This document shows positions 24,925 to 33,919 of a DNA stretch of 64,000 nt, one piece after another; positions within the stretch are counted from its first letter, which is position 1, and the number at the start of each line of letters is the position of its first letter. Origin of the DNA: Rhizophagus clarus (taxonomy: Eukaryota > Glomeromycota > Glomeromycetes > Glomerales > Glomeraceae); contig BLAL01000196.1 in NCBI GenBank assembly GCA_015698045.1, positions 248,001-312,000 on the forward strand, written 5' to 3'. A program made the translations under genes and the position numbers. Below the pieces are notes generated by a model. That model was given only the letters and a program-made list of their open reading frames with translations. It was not told the origin of the DNA and searched no databases.

Positions 24925-25647
24925 ATGTCGTTGCGAATTCAACTAATTTTAATACTAACATTCCTTACGACACATGGTAAAACATTAATTTTCTTTCGTT
25001 TATTCTTCTCCCCATTTTCATAATAATAAATATTTTCGGTTTAAATAGGATTAACAATTACAATTGAAAAGCGTGAAGTTAAAGATATTCAAACTATTCC
25101 AGGCCGGTCACTTGAATCTGTTTTTGGTCCAATATTAGTCTTATGCATATTATCATTTGAAGTGTTTGTATGGTTCTCCGGTGCTTTAATATCAAAGTTA
25201 ACTAATGATAATATTAACATTAAAGTGAGTTATGCCGTTTATAATAGTTTAAATGAAAATGCTCAAAGTGTTGGATCTTCAACAACAAATTATGTACTTG
25301 ATCTTGAAGAAATATCAGCTTCATCGAATTATGTACTTGATCGTGAAGAAACACAAACTTATTCAACTGATCGAGGTGATCAATTACCAAATACAAACAC
25401 TATTACCAGTTCAACGTTCGATTCAACCATAACTTTTCCAACAACGCCACATACCAATTCACCCAGAACAATTCAAAACCAAATTTCACGTTTCAGTCTA
25501 ACTAGAATAATTCAAGATCAAAGGCAAAGTACCTCAACTTCACCGGTTCATAACGATTCAGATATGTTATCACACGCAAATACAGTAATGATTCCACAAT
25601 CGAACTCTCCTAAGATAACACAATATTCACTTTATTCTTACATATGA
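24925..25647 (+). CDS. small membrane/secretory-pathway protein, unknown function
   Basis: Two exons, 24925-24976 and 25049-25647, join to 216 aa. I do not recognise a family. Residues 1-18 form a good signal peptide (hydrophobic LILILTFLTTHG) that is cut by the intron. A dibasic KR at residues 25-26 is a possible Kex2-type processing site. A second hydrophobic stretch at about 43-65 (FGPILVLCILSFEVFVWFSG) looks like a membrane span, with a Glu in its middle. The remaining 150 residues are polar and rich in Ser/Thr/Asn, with a short internal duplication of NYVLD.EE. A TATA box sits upstream. The likely topology is single-pass type I with a disordered cytoplasmic tail, or a secreted precursor if cleavage occurs before the second segment. 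Confidence 0.7.
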
Positions 25648-27757
25648 TCCAATCTATATGCGCAGATCCTGTGTAGTTACAGAAATGCAGTTTCTAATCC
25701 TATTGATTATTATTTATTTTCTTGAAGAAATAATAATGTTAAATGTTATCATAAAATTAATCAGTTGAAACAGCGGGATATCTGTTATCAGTCGGGATTT
25801 TTTATTAGCGGGCAACCGGGTCGTGTTGATAATAATTATCAAACATGCTTTACATTACTTTATTCTGCCTTCTTTCATTTTTGTTTATAGATAAGATAAA
25901 TTTGCATTCTTTTCAATAGTACATTATTAATAATTTTACAGTATTCTGTATATAATTAAATCATACCAGAGGTACATTATATGATATTTATACTTATATT
26001 ATTATAATTTATAACTGCCAAAATTACAATATTTATTGAAAATATTATTTTTTAAGAAAAAATGAAAAAAATTCTAATTATTTTTTATTATTACTTTTTT
26101 ATCTTTTAATTTTATATACAAAATAATAATGTATTAATAATTTAAAACCTGTTTAGCACAGCCAGTTAGAACCCTTAGTAATATTTTAAATAAAAATAAA
26201 ATTCTTTAAACTGAATATATTTTATTATTTATTAATATTAGAAATATAAAATTATTATTTTCTGATATGCTTTGATAAGATACATCTAATAAATTAAGTT
26301 TATTTATTTATGCTTACTAACTTAAAATAAAAAATTATTTTTAAAAATAATTTTTTTTTTTTTTTTTATTCAAAGATCATATGATAACTTTATTGTAAAA
26401 TATGTAGCAATAACATACTACATACAAATAACAAAATCCATCCAGTACAGCTAGATGTAATCCATGAAAATTTAAAAGTATTAAAATTATAAATTTAGTA
26501 ATATATTTATTAAGGATTTTGTTTTTTATTCTTGTCAAACAATTTTCCAAATATTATTTTCTTAAATATACCTTTTTTTAAAGTCAAATGCTAATTTTCT
26601 AAACTGACAGAATTATTTTCAAATTTCAAATTTCAAATTTCCAATTTTTAAGTTGGACTATTTCTTGAAATATACAATTTTTTAAATTCCAATATTCTGA
26701 ATCCTGATATTATTTTAAATTCTAATATTCTGAATTCCTCAATATTTCAAATTCTAATATTTTGAATTTTAATATTCTAAATTTTCAATATCTTAAATAT
26801 ATGATATAATTTATATATATACTTCCCTATAAAAAGTATTTGATCACTTTAAAATTGAAAAAAGTTGAAAACTAGGAGATATTTAATAATGATTTTTACT
26901 TTTGTTTAAAGTTTAAAGCACAAAATACATGCTACCAAAAATTGGAAAAATTTAATCAGTAGTTGTTTAAAAATCTTCTACTAAAAATTAACAATTTTTG
27001 TAAATTTATATATAAATCATTATTTTAGCTAAATTTTACTGAATTTTACTGATCTTTAAAGGCAAATCATTCAATAATTAATAATTCAACTTTTCTAATT
27101 TTTTGAATATAAGGTATTTTTTAACCAAAAAATCAAAATTTGTCATCCATGCATTTTGCTATAATTGTTCTGGTTAAAAAGTTAAAAATTTTGCCATTTT
27201 TTAAATTAATCATTTACATCAAATTTTATTATCAATTAAATAAAAAAATCATTTCTAACATGTATTTTACATTTTAAACTTTAAAATAAGTAAAAATTTT
27301 TTATTAAATACCCTTATTTCCTTTAATTTATTTTAATTTTTAGGGTGGTTAGATACTTTTTATAAGGGAGTATATATTATATTTAATAAATAATATTCAA
27401 ATTTATTTATTTTTTTAAATTCAGATATTTTATTTTAAAAATTAGATTTTATTCAAAAGTTAACTTTTAATTTTTTATTTTTAAAATTTTACTTTTATTT
27501 AATAAATATTATTACCATTTTTATTTTTACTTCAAATACTTTAAAGTTAAAAATAAAAAAAAAAAATAATTAATTAATCATATTAACTATATTAATTAAA
27601 TTAATATATATAATATTTAAAATATTAAAATTTGAAATATTGGAATTTGAAATATTGTATTTTTTGAAAAATAACTTAATTCAAAAAATTGAAAATTTGG
27701 AAATTAGGTTTTGAAAAAATTAAAATTCAGAATATTGGAATTTAAAAAATTATATAT
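25648..27757. other. A+T-rich DNA containing a MITE
   Basis: No genes are seen. Around the MITE at 26822-27370 the flanks (26590-26820 and 27600-27750) are enriched in AATATTCTGAATTC-like words on one side and their complements on the other. This suggests an older, larger inverted structure into which both the MITE and the Polinton-like element were inserted. Confidence 0.5.
26822..27370. mobile_element. Tc1/mariner-type MITE
   Basis: Inverted ends CTTCCCTATAAAAAGTAT (left) and ATACTTTTTATAAGGGAG (right), flanked by TA on both sides (26820-26821 and 27371-27372). 549 bp with no coding sequence. TA duplication plus CTCCCT-like ends fit Tc1/mariner-derived MITEs. Because the flanks are A+T-rich, the TA evidence is weak, but the inverted ends are clear. 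Confidence 0.65.
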
Positions 27758-28079
27758 AGTAGGGCAAATATGGGGGGTCTGGGACAAAATTACCATATAG
27801 CTATAAAAGGAGTAAGCCCCTCCCAGCTTAATTCCCGATATAGAAATTTAAGTAATCTATTTTAGGAATCAAACCCATATTTGCCCAGCAAGAAACATAT
27901 CGAAAATCAATATAGAATTCAGGTTTTAAATCAAGCTAGGCTCAAATCCTGTTAACATACCCATCTTGCCCAAATTTGATGTTTAAAAGCCAAAGGAGAG
28001 CACCATCATTGATAACGAGCTGGCCAAATTTTAATTCCAAATAAGATAACAAAAAAAGTATGCCATCCAGCTTGCCACT

Positions 28080-28140
28080 AAAAAGTCAGATGAGCATCAA
28101 GGACCAAAGTGTCCGAGCATGCTCATCTGATGGTCCTTCA
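28080..28140. repeat. nested hairpin in the TIR
   Basis: GATGAGCAT and ATGCTCATC flank an inner GGAC...GTCC pair, and a further GGACCA/TGGTCC pair overlaps them. The mirror copy lies at about 42874-42934. It could be a protein-binding site or a replication structure near the element end; function unknown. Confidence 0.5.
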
Positions 28141-28220
28141 AGCAAAATAAGCATACCAGATTTAATGTTATCCTAGAATGAATTCTAAAACTGATTCATT
28201 GCAGTAAACAAAATAAAAAA

Positions 28221-28249
28221 TTTACACCTAAGACTGTCTTAGGTGTAAA
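28221..28249. repeat. perfect 14-bp stem palindrome in the TIR
   Basis: TTTACACCTAAGAC, one T, then its exact complement. The half-site TAGGTGTAAA recurs at the starts of the following repeat units and again at 29054-29064, so it is probably a recurrent binding or processing motif. The mirror copy is at 42765-42793. Confidence 0.75.
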
Positions 28250-28600
28250 TTTTTTTGTATACGAATAACTAAACCAAAAAGCTATAGCATAAGTTCTATC
28301 ATACAAATATTTTTCAATATACAGGAAACCAATCTGAAGTCATTTCCTTTACACAATCATTAGGGCAAAAAGTCCAACCTTAGGTGTAAAAAAAAATTTC
28401 ACCCGGCTAAGTCTAACATTAGGTGTAAATTTTTTGTATACGAATAACTAAACCAAAAAAGCTATAGCATAAGTTCTATCATACCAATAATATTTTAATA
28501 TACAGGAAACCATTCTGAAGTCATTTCCTTTACGCAAACATTAGGACAAAAGTCAAACCTTAGGTGTAAAAAAAAATTTCACCTAACTAAGTCTCACCAT
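28241..28600. repeat. two tandem approx. 180-bp units in the TIR
   Basis: Both units begin AGGTGTAAATTTTTT and share GTATACGAATAACTAAACC, GCTATAGCATAAGTTCTATC and GAAGTCATTTCCTTTAC. They differ by scattered substitutions and are also present inverted in the right TIR. Confidence 0.8.
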
Positions 28601-29081
28601 TAGGGTAGGCAGAGCAAGTATACAAGATATGTTCACGAGAAAGTATAACCATGAGGTGAAAAAAAATCCTCCCAATAGCATACTACTTAGGTAGCAAGAG
28701 AGAACAAGCATGAGGAGGAGCAGAGCAATAACGAATACGCGTTCGATATAGGAGAATAAGTATGAGCAGGCAAAGCCCTTTAGGGCGACGCCAGTGAATA
28801 CGCATTCGACAGGAGAAATGATATAGCAGGAATATGAGCGAGCCCTTTAGGGCGAAGCGAATATGGATGCTATATCATTTCGACCATATGCTACCATATT
28901 CTAATGTATGCAATATATGAGGCAAATAAGAATGCCAAAATATGTTAACCTCTGCAACGCACTATCGGCAAGTCTTACCAAACAGTGATCACAGACAGCG
29001 AAGCAAAGCGGAGCATGTATACAAGATAAGTCAACCTCTGCAATGCACCGCACCTAAAGGTGTAAATTTTTTTCGAAAAGG

Positions 29082-29324
29082 TTACTCCCTATTATACGTA
29101 CCTAAGGCTCTATCACGAAGCCTATTAATATACTGAGTCACATAATAACTGTTAGCATGCTTCCTACAAAGGCCGGGTTCAGAGCTAGTTGGCTTACCAC
29201 AAACATTACAAGGAAGACGCTTTCTAGATTTCCAATGTTCATGACATCCTTCAGGCCGACGGCAGGTCCGTGCACAGATACCACCAGTTCTAAGTAAATA
29301 GTTGCAAGAATATTCGCCTATCAT
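29082..29324 (-). CDS. TIR-encoded Cys/His-rich small protein, left copy
   Basis: 80 aa from the ATG at 29324 (MIGEYSCNYLL...). It has Cys/His pairs that look zinc-binding: CARTC, C-x-E-H, CNVCGKP, then LCRKH. No family is recognised. The frame is also open upstream to 29423, but that part leaves the TIR, so the ATG shared by both copies is preferred. It faces inward-out, ending toward the element tip. Having an identical gene in each TIR gives two doses per element. A regulatory or end-binding role is possible but unproven. Confidence 0.6.
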   Translation of the reverse strand: MIGEYSCNYLLRTGGICARTCRRPEGCHEHWKSRKRLPCNVCGKPTSSEPGLCRKHANSYYVTQYINRLRDRALGTYNRE

Positions 29325-29405
29325 AGTAATAAGAAATAAATATTTTATTTTAAACAAAAGATCTTGTAATATTAATACAAGCACCGGAGTAGCAAAACTT
29401 TTACA

Positions 29406-29789
29406 ATGAGTACACAAATTCAATTAGCAGATACCAAGCCCACATATCAGGAAGTTGAGCAGGCATTAATAAAAGTCGTCAAAGCAGGCATCTATTATAG
29501 AAAGCCAAAGGATGGCAAATTCATGCAATCATATAAAGAAAGGATCAAAAAATTACGCCAAGCAGAGGAACCACAAGAATATGTATTAAAATTAGCCATG
29601 ACGATATTTCCCAATAAAGATAAATATGATAAAATCATGGATGATTATAAATCATGGTATGGACAAGATCCAAAGATTCTTAATTCAATTATAGAATTAT
29701 ACAAGCTATACCATAAATTAGCTAAAGATTATTTTGTTACAGAAGACAAAGTTAATGAAGAGACAGAAGACTTCCTATCATCACTTTAG
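29406..29789 (+). CDS. unknown helical protein, 127 aa
   Basis: Starts ATG at 29406, eleven bases inside the TIR boundary, and ends at 29789, four bases before the convergent integrase stop. The sequence is charged and predicted helical by eye (QEVEQALIKVVKAGIYY, KERIKKLRQAEEP), with an acidic C-terminus ETEDFLSSL. No motif is recognised and no membrane segment is seen. The tight packing against neighbours supports a real gene. It may be an element-specific accessory or DNA-binding protein. Confidence 0.6.
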   Translation: MSTQIQLADTKPTYQEVEQALIKVVKAGIYYRKPKDGKFMQSYKERIKKLRQAEEPQEYVLKLAMTIFPNKDKYDKIMDDYKSWYGQDPKILNSIIELYKLYHKLAKDYFVTEDKVNEETEDFLSSL

Positions 29790-29793
29790 AAAT

Positions 29794-30906
29794 TTATTTT
29801 GTAAGAATCCACTGAGGAGGTAATTCCGTATCAAAGGGAATAACCATCAATTCTTCTCGAACAAAAGATCTTTGTGGGCCATTACCATCATCATCTTCCA
29901 GCCAATATAATACTGGCTGATTTTTTTGCACCATAGATTCAAGAATATGATAAATATAAGGAGACCAATTTAAATCACCAGCACGACGTCTTCCACTCTC
30001 CAATTCACCAGGATAAAGTAAATAACGAACAAGAACATCACTAGAAAGCTTCTCTTCATCAAAACCAATTGGACCATTACGAGAATAAGAAGGCTTAGCA
30101 AAGACCTCTTCTTTTTCAATAGCCTCAACAGGAGAAATACCAATCTGACGTGTGATAGAATTATTAATATCCTCAACAACTAAAGACAAATTCTTAACCC
30201 AAGCCCTAGAACGAACATTTAAATGCAAAGACAAGAGATCAGAAGCATCCTGGGAAGGAAATAGTTTTTCAACCAAAGTACGATTATACCTTTCAACAAT
30301 ACCCATAGTGCATTTAGATTTGGCCTTCTGAATTTTTACATTATGTTCCATCATAAGCACCTCACAATCACCCCTAAACTCTGGCCCCCTATCAGTGATT
30401 AATAATTTCGGCCAGACCAGAGGAATTTTAGAATCATCATAAATTTTCTCAAGTGCTCGAGCAATAGTCTTTGAAGTTAAGATTCCCTCTCTATCCTTGA
30501 CATTATATGCACCAATAGGAATAGATGCTTTATATCTAGAAGCAACGTCCACTACATTAAGACAAAAAAGATAAGTAATTCGTCCTACTTTATCATAAGG
30601 CATATAAAGAACATCTGCCTGATGGACTTCATTGGGTGTAGTAATAGAGGTAAAACTTGCACAAGGAATATATCTAGGACGTGGCATATGTATTTGGTGT
30701 ACAGCCTGTCTCTCAAGCCAGTCATTCACTTCATCAATAGTAAAATCATATCCAGCCTTAATAGAAGCTTCAAACAATTTTTTAGCATTTCGATGATAAC
30801 CAATAGGCTGATAATAAATCTTTTTCAAAGCAATAGAAATATCAAGATTTCGAGCCTCACCAGAATCTATAAGAATAATAGGTAACAATGGGGGTTGAGC
30901 AGACAT
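29794..30906 (-). CDS. retroviral-type (Maverick) integrase
   Basis: 370 aa, DDE-type recombinase that joins element ends to target DNA. The N-terminal part has Y.QPIGYHRNAKKLFEA and WLERQAVHQIHMPRPRY, the helical domain seen in Maverick/Ginger integrases rather than a classical HHCC finger. The catalytic core has Asp98 in HQADVLYMP, Asp172 in LLITDRGPEFRG and Glu205 in GIVERYNRTLVE. The Asp-Glu gap is about 32 residues, slightly shorter than the common 35. The C-terminal part NWSPYIYHI...VLYWLEDDDGNGPQ.SFVREEL is the usual small beta-rich tail of these integrases. The frame is intact with an ATG start at 30906. Its 5' end overlaps that of the divergent Gag-like gene by 19 bp, so both probably share a short bidirectional promoter. 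Confidence 0.92.
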   Translation of the reverse strand: MSAQPPLLPIILIDSGEARNLDISIALKKIYYQPIGYHRNAKKLFEASIKAGYDFTIDEVNDWLERQAVHQIHMPRPRYIPCASFTSITTPNEVHQADVLYMPYDKVGRITYLFCLNVVDVASRYKASIPIGAYNVKDREGILTSKTIARALEKIYDDSKIPLVWPKLLITDRGPEFRGDCEVLMMEHNVKIQKAKSKCTMGIVERYNRTLVEKLFPSQDASDLLSLHLNVRSRAWVKNLSLVVEDINNSITRQIGISPVEAIEKEEVFAKPSYSRNGPIGFDEEKLSSDVLVRYLLYPGELESGRRRAGDLNWSPYIYHILESMVQKNQPVLYWLEDDDGNGPQRSFVREELMVIPFDTELPPQWILTK

Positions 30907-32339
30907 ATCTTGATCAGCTAAATAGCAACTTTGATCTAGGGATAAAGTTAGTACAAAAGAAAATTCACAAACTAGAAGAGGAAATTAAAGCCTGTGAGCG
31001 ATATATTTCTCATCTTGAAAAGAATCTACAATCTTATGATGATGAAGTTAATCAGCTAAAGGATAAATGTAAGGTTATTCTAGGTGAACTTAAAAAATGT
31101 CAGGATCACCTGGAGCTAAAAGAAGAGGCATTAGTTATTCAAGATAATCGAATTATCCAGCTAGAAGACATAATAGATAAACTTAAATCTCGTATACAAG
31201 AATTATCTAAATCTAGTAATAAACATTCTAAAGAAGAAAAACGACCAGAGAAAGAAAATATGGCCATACCTGATATTTTAATAAATATCGCTACAGCACT
31301 AGATCGGGTAGAGGCATATATTGATGGAGATACATCATTTAACCCTAAAAATACATTAAATGGTATACGAATTTCATTAACAACTGCTCGTGGACTTATG
31401 CAAAGACATGCTCAAGATGCTATTAACATGCAAGGTTTATACCGTTTAGCTAATGATCGAATCAATGGCCTTAGGAATGATTTAACAACTACTAGAAATC
31501 AATGTCTTCGAAGAGCTCAGCTACTGACTTTAGCATATAATAATGAGGTAAATGAGCGTCGACGTTGGTGGCAAATAGCACAGGATAGGCAAACTAATGG
31601 ACAAAGGATAGCCTTAAGAAAGCAAAATCGAATAAATGTATTAATAGGAGAAAAAGCTATTCTTCAGCGAATAAATCAGAGACGCAAAGCAGAGGCAGAA
31701 TTAGCAGAATTCAATCGGGCATTTGTATTTAATAGATACCAAAAATGGAAGGGTAGGGAATTAAATTCACGACAAATTATCTTGAATTTACAAAACAATC
31801 CATTATTAGCAAATATGGCAAACTTAGTAGATGTACACAAACTCATAGATCCACAACTTGCATCCCTCCCATATTATGATAGACAAGAAGAGCCAGATTC
31901 ATATTATGCAAAACTTAGAAATATAAATGAATCAGCCCGGCCAATGGCTGTTGCACTTTTTAATACTGGTGTAAGAGCTGATAAAATGAAAGGAAAGATG
32001 ACAGGTAAATTTCATCCTGTTCCAGCAACTAATCCATATAATGCAAATAATGTAATTAATAATGAACCTGAATTCCTGAATTGGCTACAAGGCAAGTATC
32101 GTGAAATAATGGTTGGAACTAATCAAGATGCTATGAGAGCACTTATGACAGAAAGATTCTCTACAATGGATACAGCAGATACTTATGAAAAGAGGATTAA
32201 ACCATATGCCCAAGGACTTGTTTATGCTGATATTTTGCCATATCTATATACCCATATGCCTCAATATATAGAAATGAGACTTAGACATGCTAATCCACCT
32301 GATTTGGGTACTTTCTTTACAGATTTACGAAGAATTTGA
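30888..32339 (+). CDS. Gag-like protein: coiled coil plus capsid-like region
   Basis: 483 aa from the ATG at 30888 to TGA at 32337. Residues about 10-115 form a heptad-rich coiled coil (KLEEEIKACERYISHLEKNL, EDIIDKLKSRIQELSK). Residues 130-330 are helical and Arg/Gln-rich. The last 150 residues, from about 320 (DPQLASLPYYDRQEEP) through FLNWLQGKYREIMVGTNQ and MPQYIEMRLRHANP to FTDLRRI, resemble the capsid domain of retrotransposon Gag: a helical bundle followed directly, in the same frame, by a zinc-knuckle region. Assignment to Gag rests on this layout and on the downstream knuckle and retropepsin, not on a profile search. In a Polinton this position would normally hold jelly-roll capsid genes. 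Confidence 0.65.
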   Translation: MGVEQTYLDQLNSNFDLGIKLVQKKIHKLEEEIKACERYISHLEKNLQSYDDEVNQLKDKCKVILGELKKCQDHLELKEEALVIQDNRIIQLEDIIDKLKSRIQELSKSSNKHSKEEKRPEKENMAIPDILINIATALDRVEAYIDGDTSFNPKNTLNGIRISLTTARGLMQRHAQDAINMQGLYRLANDRINGLRNDLTTTRNQCLRRAQLLTLAYNNEVNERRRWWQIAQDRQTNGQRIALRKQNRINVLIGEKAILQRINQRRKAEAELAEFNRAFVFNRYQKWKGRELNSRQIILNLQNNPLLANMANLVDVHKLIDPQLASLPYYDRQEEPDSYYAKLRNINESARPMAVALFNTGVRADKMKGKMTGKFHPVPATNPYNANNVINNEPEFLNWLQGKYREIMVGTNQDAMRALMTERFSTMDTADTYEKRIKPYAQGLVYADILPYLYTHMPQYIEMRLRHANPPDLGTFFTDLRRI

Positions 32340-32879
32340 TTAGAAAGTAGGGGGCGAATTCCAGAACAGCAACCTTATTCCAACCAGGCTTTACCCACTC
32401 AACCACAAAAAGATGATTTTAAAATTCGTCTAGCAAAAGATTTGGGTTATACAGGAATAGGAACAGATGATGATACATTAGAAAAGTTTATTTATGAAGA
32501 ACTTAAAAAGAGTTTAGGAGGTCAAACAGCTCATGTTAGAAAGAGCCCTTTTACACCAAAAAGTGCATATGCCACAAAGAAGGTTGTTAGAAAGATAGTG
32601 CCAAGTAAAGCATCAAGTAAACTTGTCCGGCATTGCTCAGTATGTGGAAAAGCTGGACATACAAAGGTTAATTGCCCCAGACTAAAGCGGACTAAAAAAG
32701 TTAATTATGTATACCAAAATGAGGAAGAAGATCCTGAAGACTCTGAAGATTCTGAAGAATACATATTGGAAGAAGATTCTGAAGAAGAAATTGAAGATGA
32801 TAATGAGAATGATATTGATGACGAATCACGAAATTGCTATGCTTTAAAAAAAAAGTGGTGCGAAGTGGAGTACCTATAA
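32340..32879 (+). CDS. nucleocapsid-like region with CCHC zinc knuckle
   Basis: This continues the frame of the upstream Gag-like gene after a single TGA; the first ATG-like start in it is late, so translation probably depends on readthrough or the TGA is a lesion. Sequence after the stop is LESRGRIPEQQPYSNQA, then a basic region (KSPFTPKSAYATKKVVRK). The knuckle CSVCGKAGHTKVNCP has the exact C-x2-C-x4-H-x4-C spacing (32634-32675). An acidic EDPEDSEDSEE tail follows. CCHC knuckles bind nucleic acid in Gag proteins. The frame ends TAA at 32879 just beyond a 9-A run where the protease frame begins. Confidence 0.75.
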   Translation, partial: LESRGRIPEQQPYSNQALPTQPQKDDFKIRLAKDLGYTGIGTDDDTLEKFIYEELKKSLGGQTAHVRKSPFTPKSAYATKKVVRKIVPSKASSKLVRHCSVCGKAGHTKVNCPRLKRTKKVNYVYQNEEEDPEDSEDSEEYILEEDSEEEIEDDNENDIDDESRNCYALKKKWCEVEYL

Positions 32880-33919
32880 AAAAGAGTATCAAATCAAAAG
32901 AAGGAACCACCAAGAAGTCCCCTACTTCCAAATCTCGTACTAGTAATATAGCCATAGCTACAGATCTAATGTATCAAATAGCATTAAAATCGTCAATAGC
33001 ATCATTAGTTCCTCATTATCCTAGAGAGATTCTTATAGAAATTTCAAAATTTATTAATATGATATTCCCCAAAATAAAAGACCATTGCTTGAATACAGAA
33101 ATGCCAAATGATACGGTTAAAAGAAGGGAATTAGCATGGGAAAATGTTACAAAAAAATTTCAAGATGTCTTATTTCCACTAATACAGGCCACAAATACCG
33201 AACAGAAGCTTCTTTTACAAGTTCCAGAAAATAATAATGAAACTGTTCCAAATGCCCCCAGCTCAAATGAAGATATAGTTATAGCAGATTCTACTAAAAT
33301 AAAGGAAATTAATGCTACATCCTCTAGCTATGCTAAACCAGAGAGCATTCAACTAGATTATGCCATTAAGGCTTATGCTACAGCTCAAAAAAAAAATAGC
33401 CAAATATATTGGCCAAAGCCCTTGGAGATAAATTTTCTCCAAATAAAGGATGCCGATGATGTTGCAACCATCTCATGTAAGGTAGGGGATATAACTATAC
33501 CATATGCAATGATTGATAGTGGATCAGATTCATCAATATTCTCAGAAAATGTTGCTATTCATTTGGGTCAAAAAATAAATAGAAAGAAGATTCATCGACT
33601 TAATGGGGTTGCAAGTAAGTCTCATTCTCTTGGTACGGTTGATAGTGTTCCTGTAACTATAGAGGATAAGGAAAATAGAGATACCATTTCAGATGAATTT
33701 TCTGTCGTCCCTACAGAATATGATGATAATGGAAATGAGTTATCACTATTTATTCTTGGAACGAAATGGCAACATCGGGCAGGATGGGAACCCTTAGTAA
33801 AGGGAGAATTTAAGACAATCCGAAATGGAAAGACTATTACCATCCCCCTATCAGTTCACAAGTCTCAGCGTAATGTCTTCACTGTAGGGAAGGGGCCAGA
33901 ACCTGTAAAAAAAAACTAG
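32834..33919 (+). CDS. retropepsin-like aspartic protease region
   Basis: Open in the -1 frame relative to Gag; the useful part starts at the A-run (about 32850) with KKKVVRSGVPIKKS. A helical linker spans the first 170 residues. The protease core lies near residues 215-330: CKVGDITIPYAMIDSGSDSS (active-site DSG at 33515-33523, preceded by the expected hydrophobic strand), FSENVAIHLG, a flap-like region, then LFILGTKWQHRAGWEP, equivalent to the ILG motif before the second hydrophobic strand of retropepsins. It would work as a homodimer to mature the Gag-like protein. It stops with TAG at 33917, immediately after another 9-A run. No reverse transcriptase or RNase H follows, unlike in retrotransposons. 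Confidence 0.8.
   Translation: MLCFKKKVVRSGVPIKKSIKSKEGTTKKSPTSKSRTSNIAIATDLMYQIALKSSIASLVPHYPREILIEISKFINMIFPKIKDHCLNTEMPNDTVKRRELAWENVTKKFQDVLFPLIQATNTEQKLLLQVPENNNETVPNAPSSNEDIVIADSTKIKEINATSSSYAKPESIQLDYAIKAYATAQKKNSQIYWPKPLEINFLQIKDADDVATISCKVGDITIPYAMIDSGSDSSIFSENVAIHLGQKINRKKIHRLNGVASKSHSLGTVDSVPVTIEDKENRDTISDEFSVVPTEYDDNGNELSLFILGTKWQHRAGWEPLVKGEFKTIRNGKTITIPLSVHKSQRNVFTVGKGPEPVKKN
32843..32855 (+). promoter_or_regulatory. candidate -1 frameshift site, Gag to protease
   Basis: TTTAAAAAAAAAG. In the Gag frame this reads GCT TTA AAA AAA AAG, so the phased heptamers T TTA AAA and A AAA AAG are both present. A -1 slip joins the knuckle region to the protease frame, which is already open. 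Homopolymer undercalling of one A in the assembly would give the same picture. Confidence 0.5.
33910..33916 (+). promoter_or_regulatory. candidate -1 frameshift site, protease to zinc-finger frame
   Basis: A AAA AAC, correctly phased in the protease frame (codons AAA at 33911 and AAC at 33914) and immediately followed by the TAG stop. A AAA AAC is a well-known retroviral slippery heptamer. A -1 slip leads to KKKLADRTCMHCGKEF in the next frame. The run has nine A, so a sequencing error is the main alternative. Confidence 0.5.

Larger units (their letters stand above)
27758..29395 (+). repeat. left terminal inverted repeat
   Basis: Matches 41619-43256 in inverse orientation over 1,638 bp with no net length difference. 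The match stops sharply after AGCAA at 29395. The one substitution I noticed is G at 29176 versus T at 41838, which changes Pro to Leu in the encoded small protein. It contains hairpins, a two-copy tandem repeat and a reading frame, listed separately. Confidence 0.93.

Noticed and set aside
28942..29136. Open frame antisense to the TIR gene (also 41878-42072)
   Set aside because: It lies partly opposite the Cys/His-rich gene and has no motif; its duplication only reflects TIR identity.
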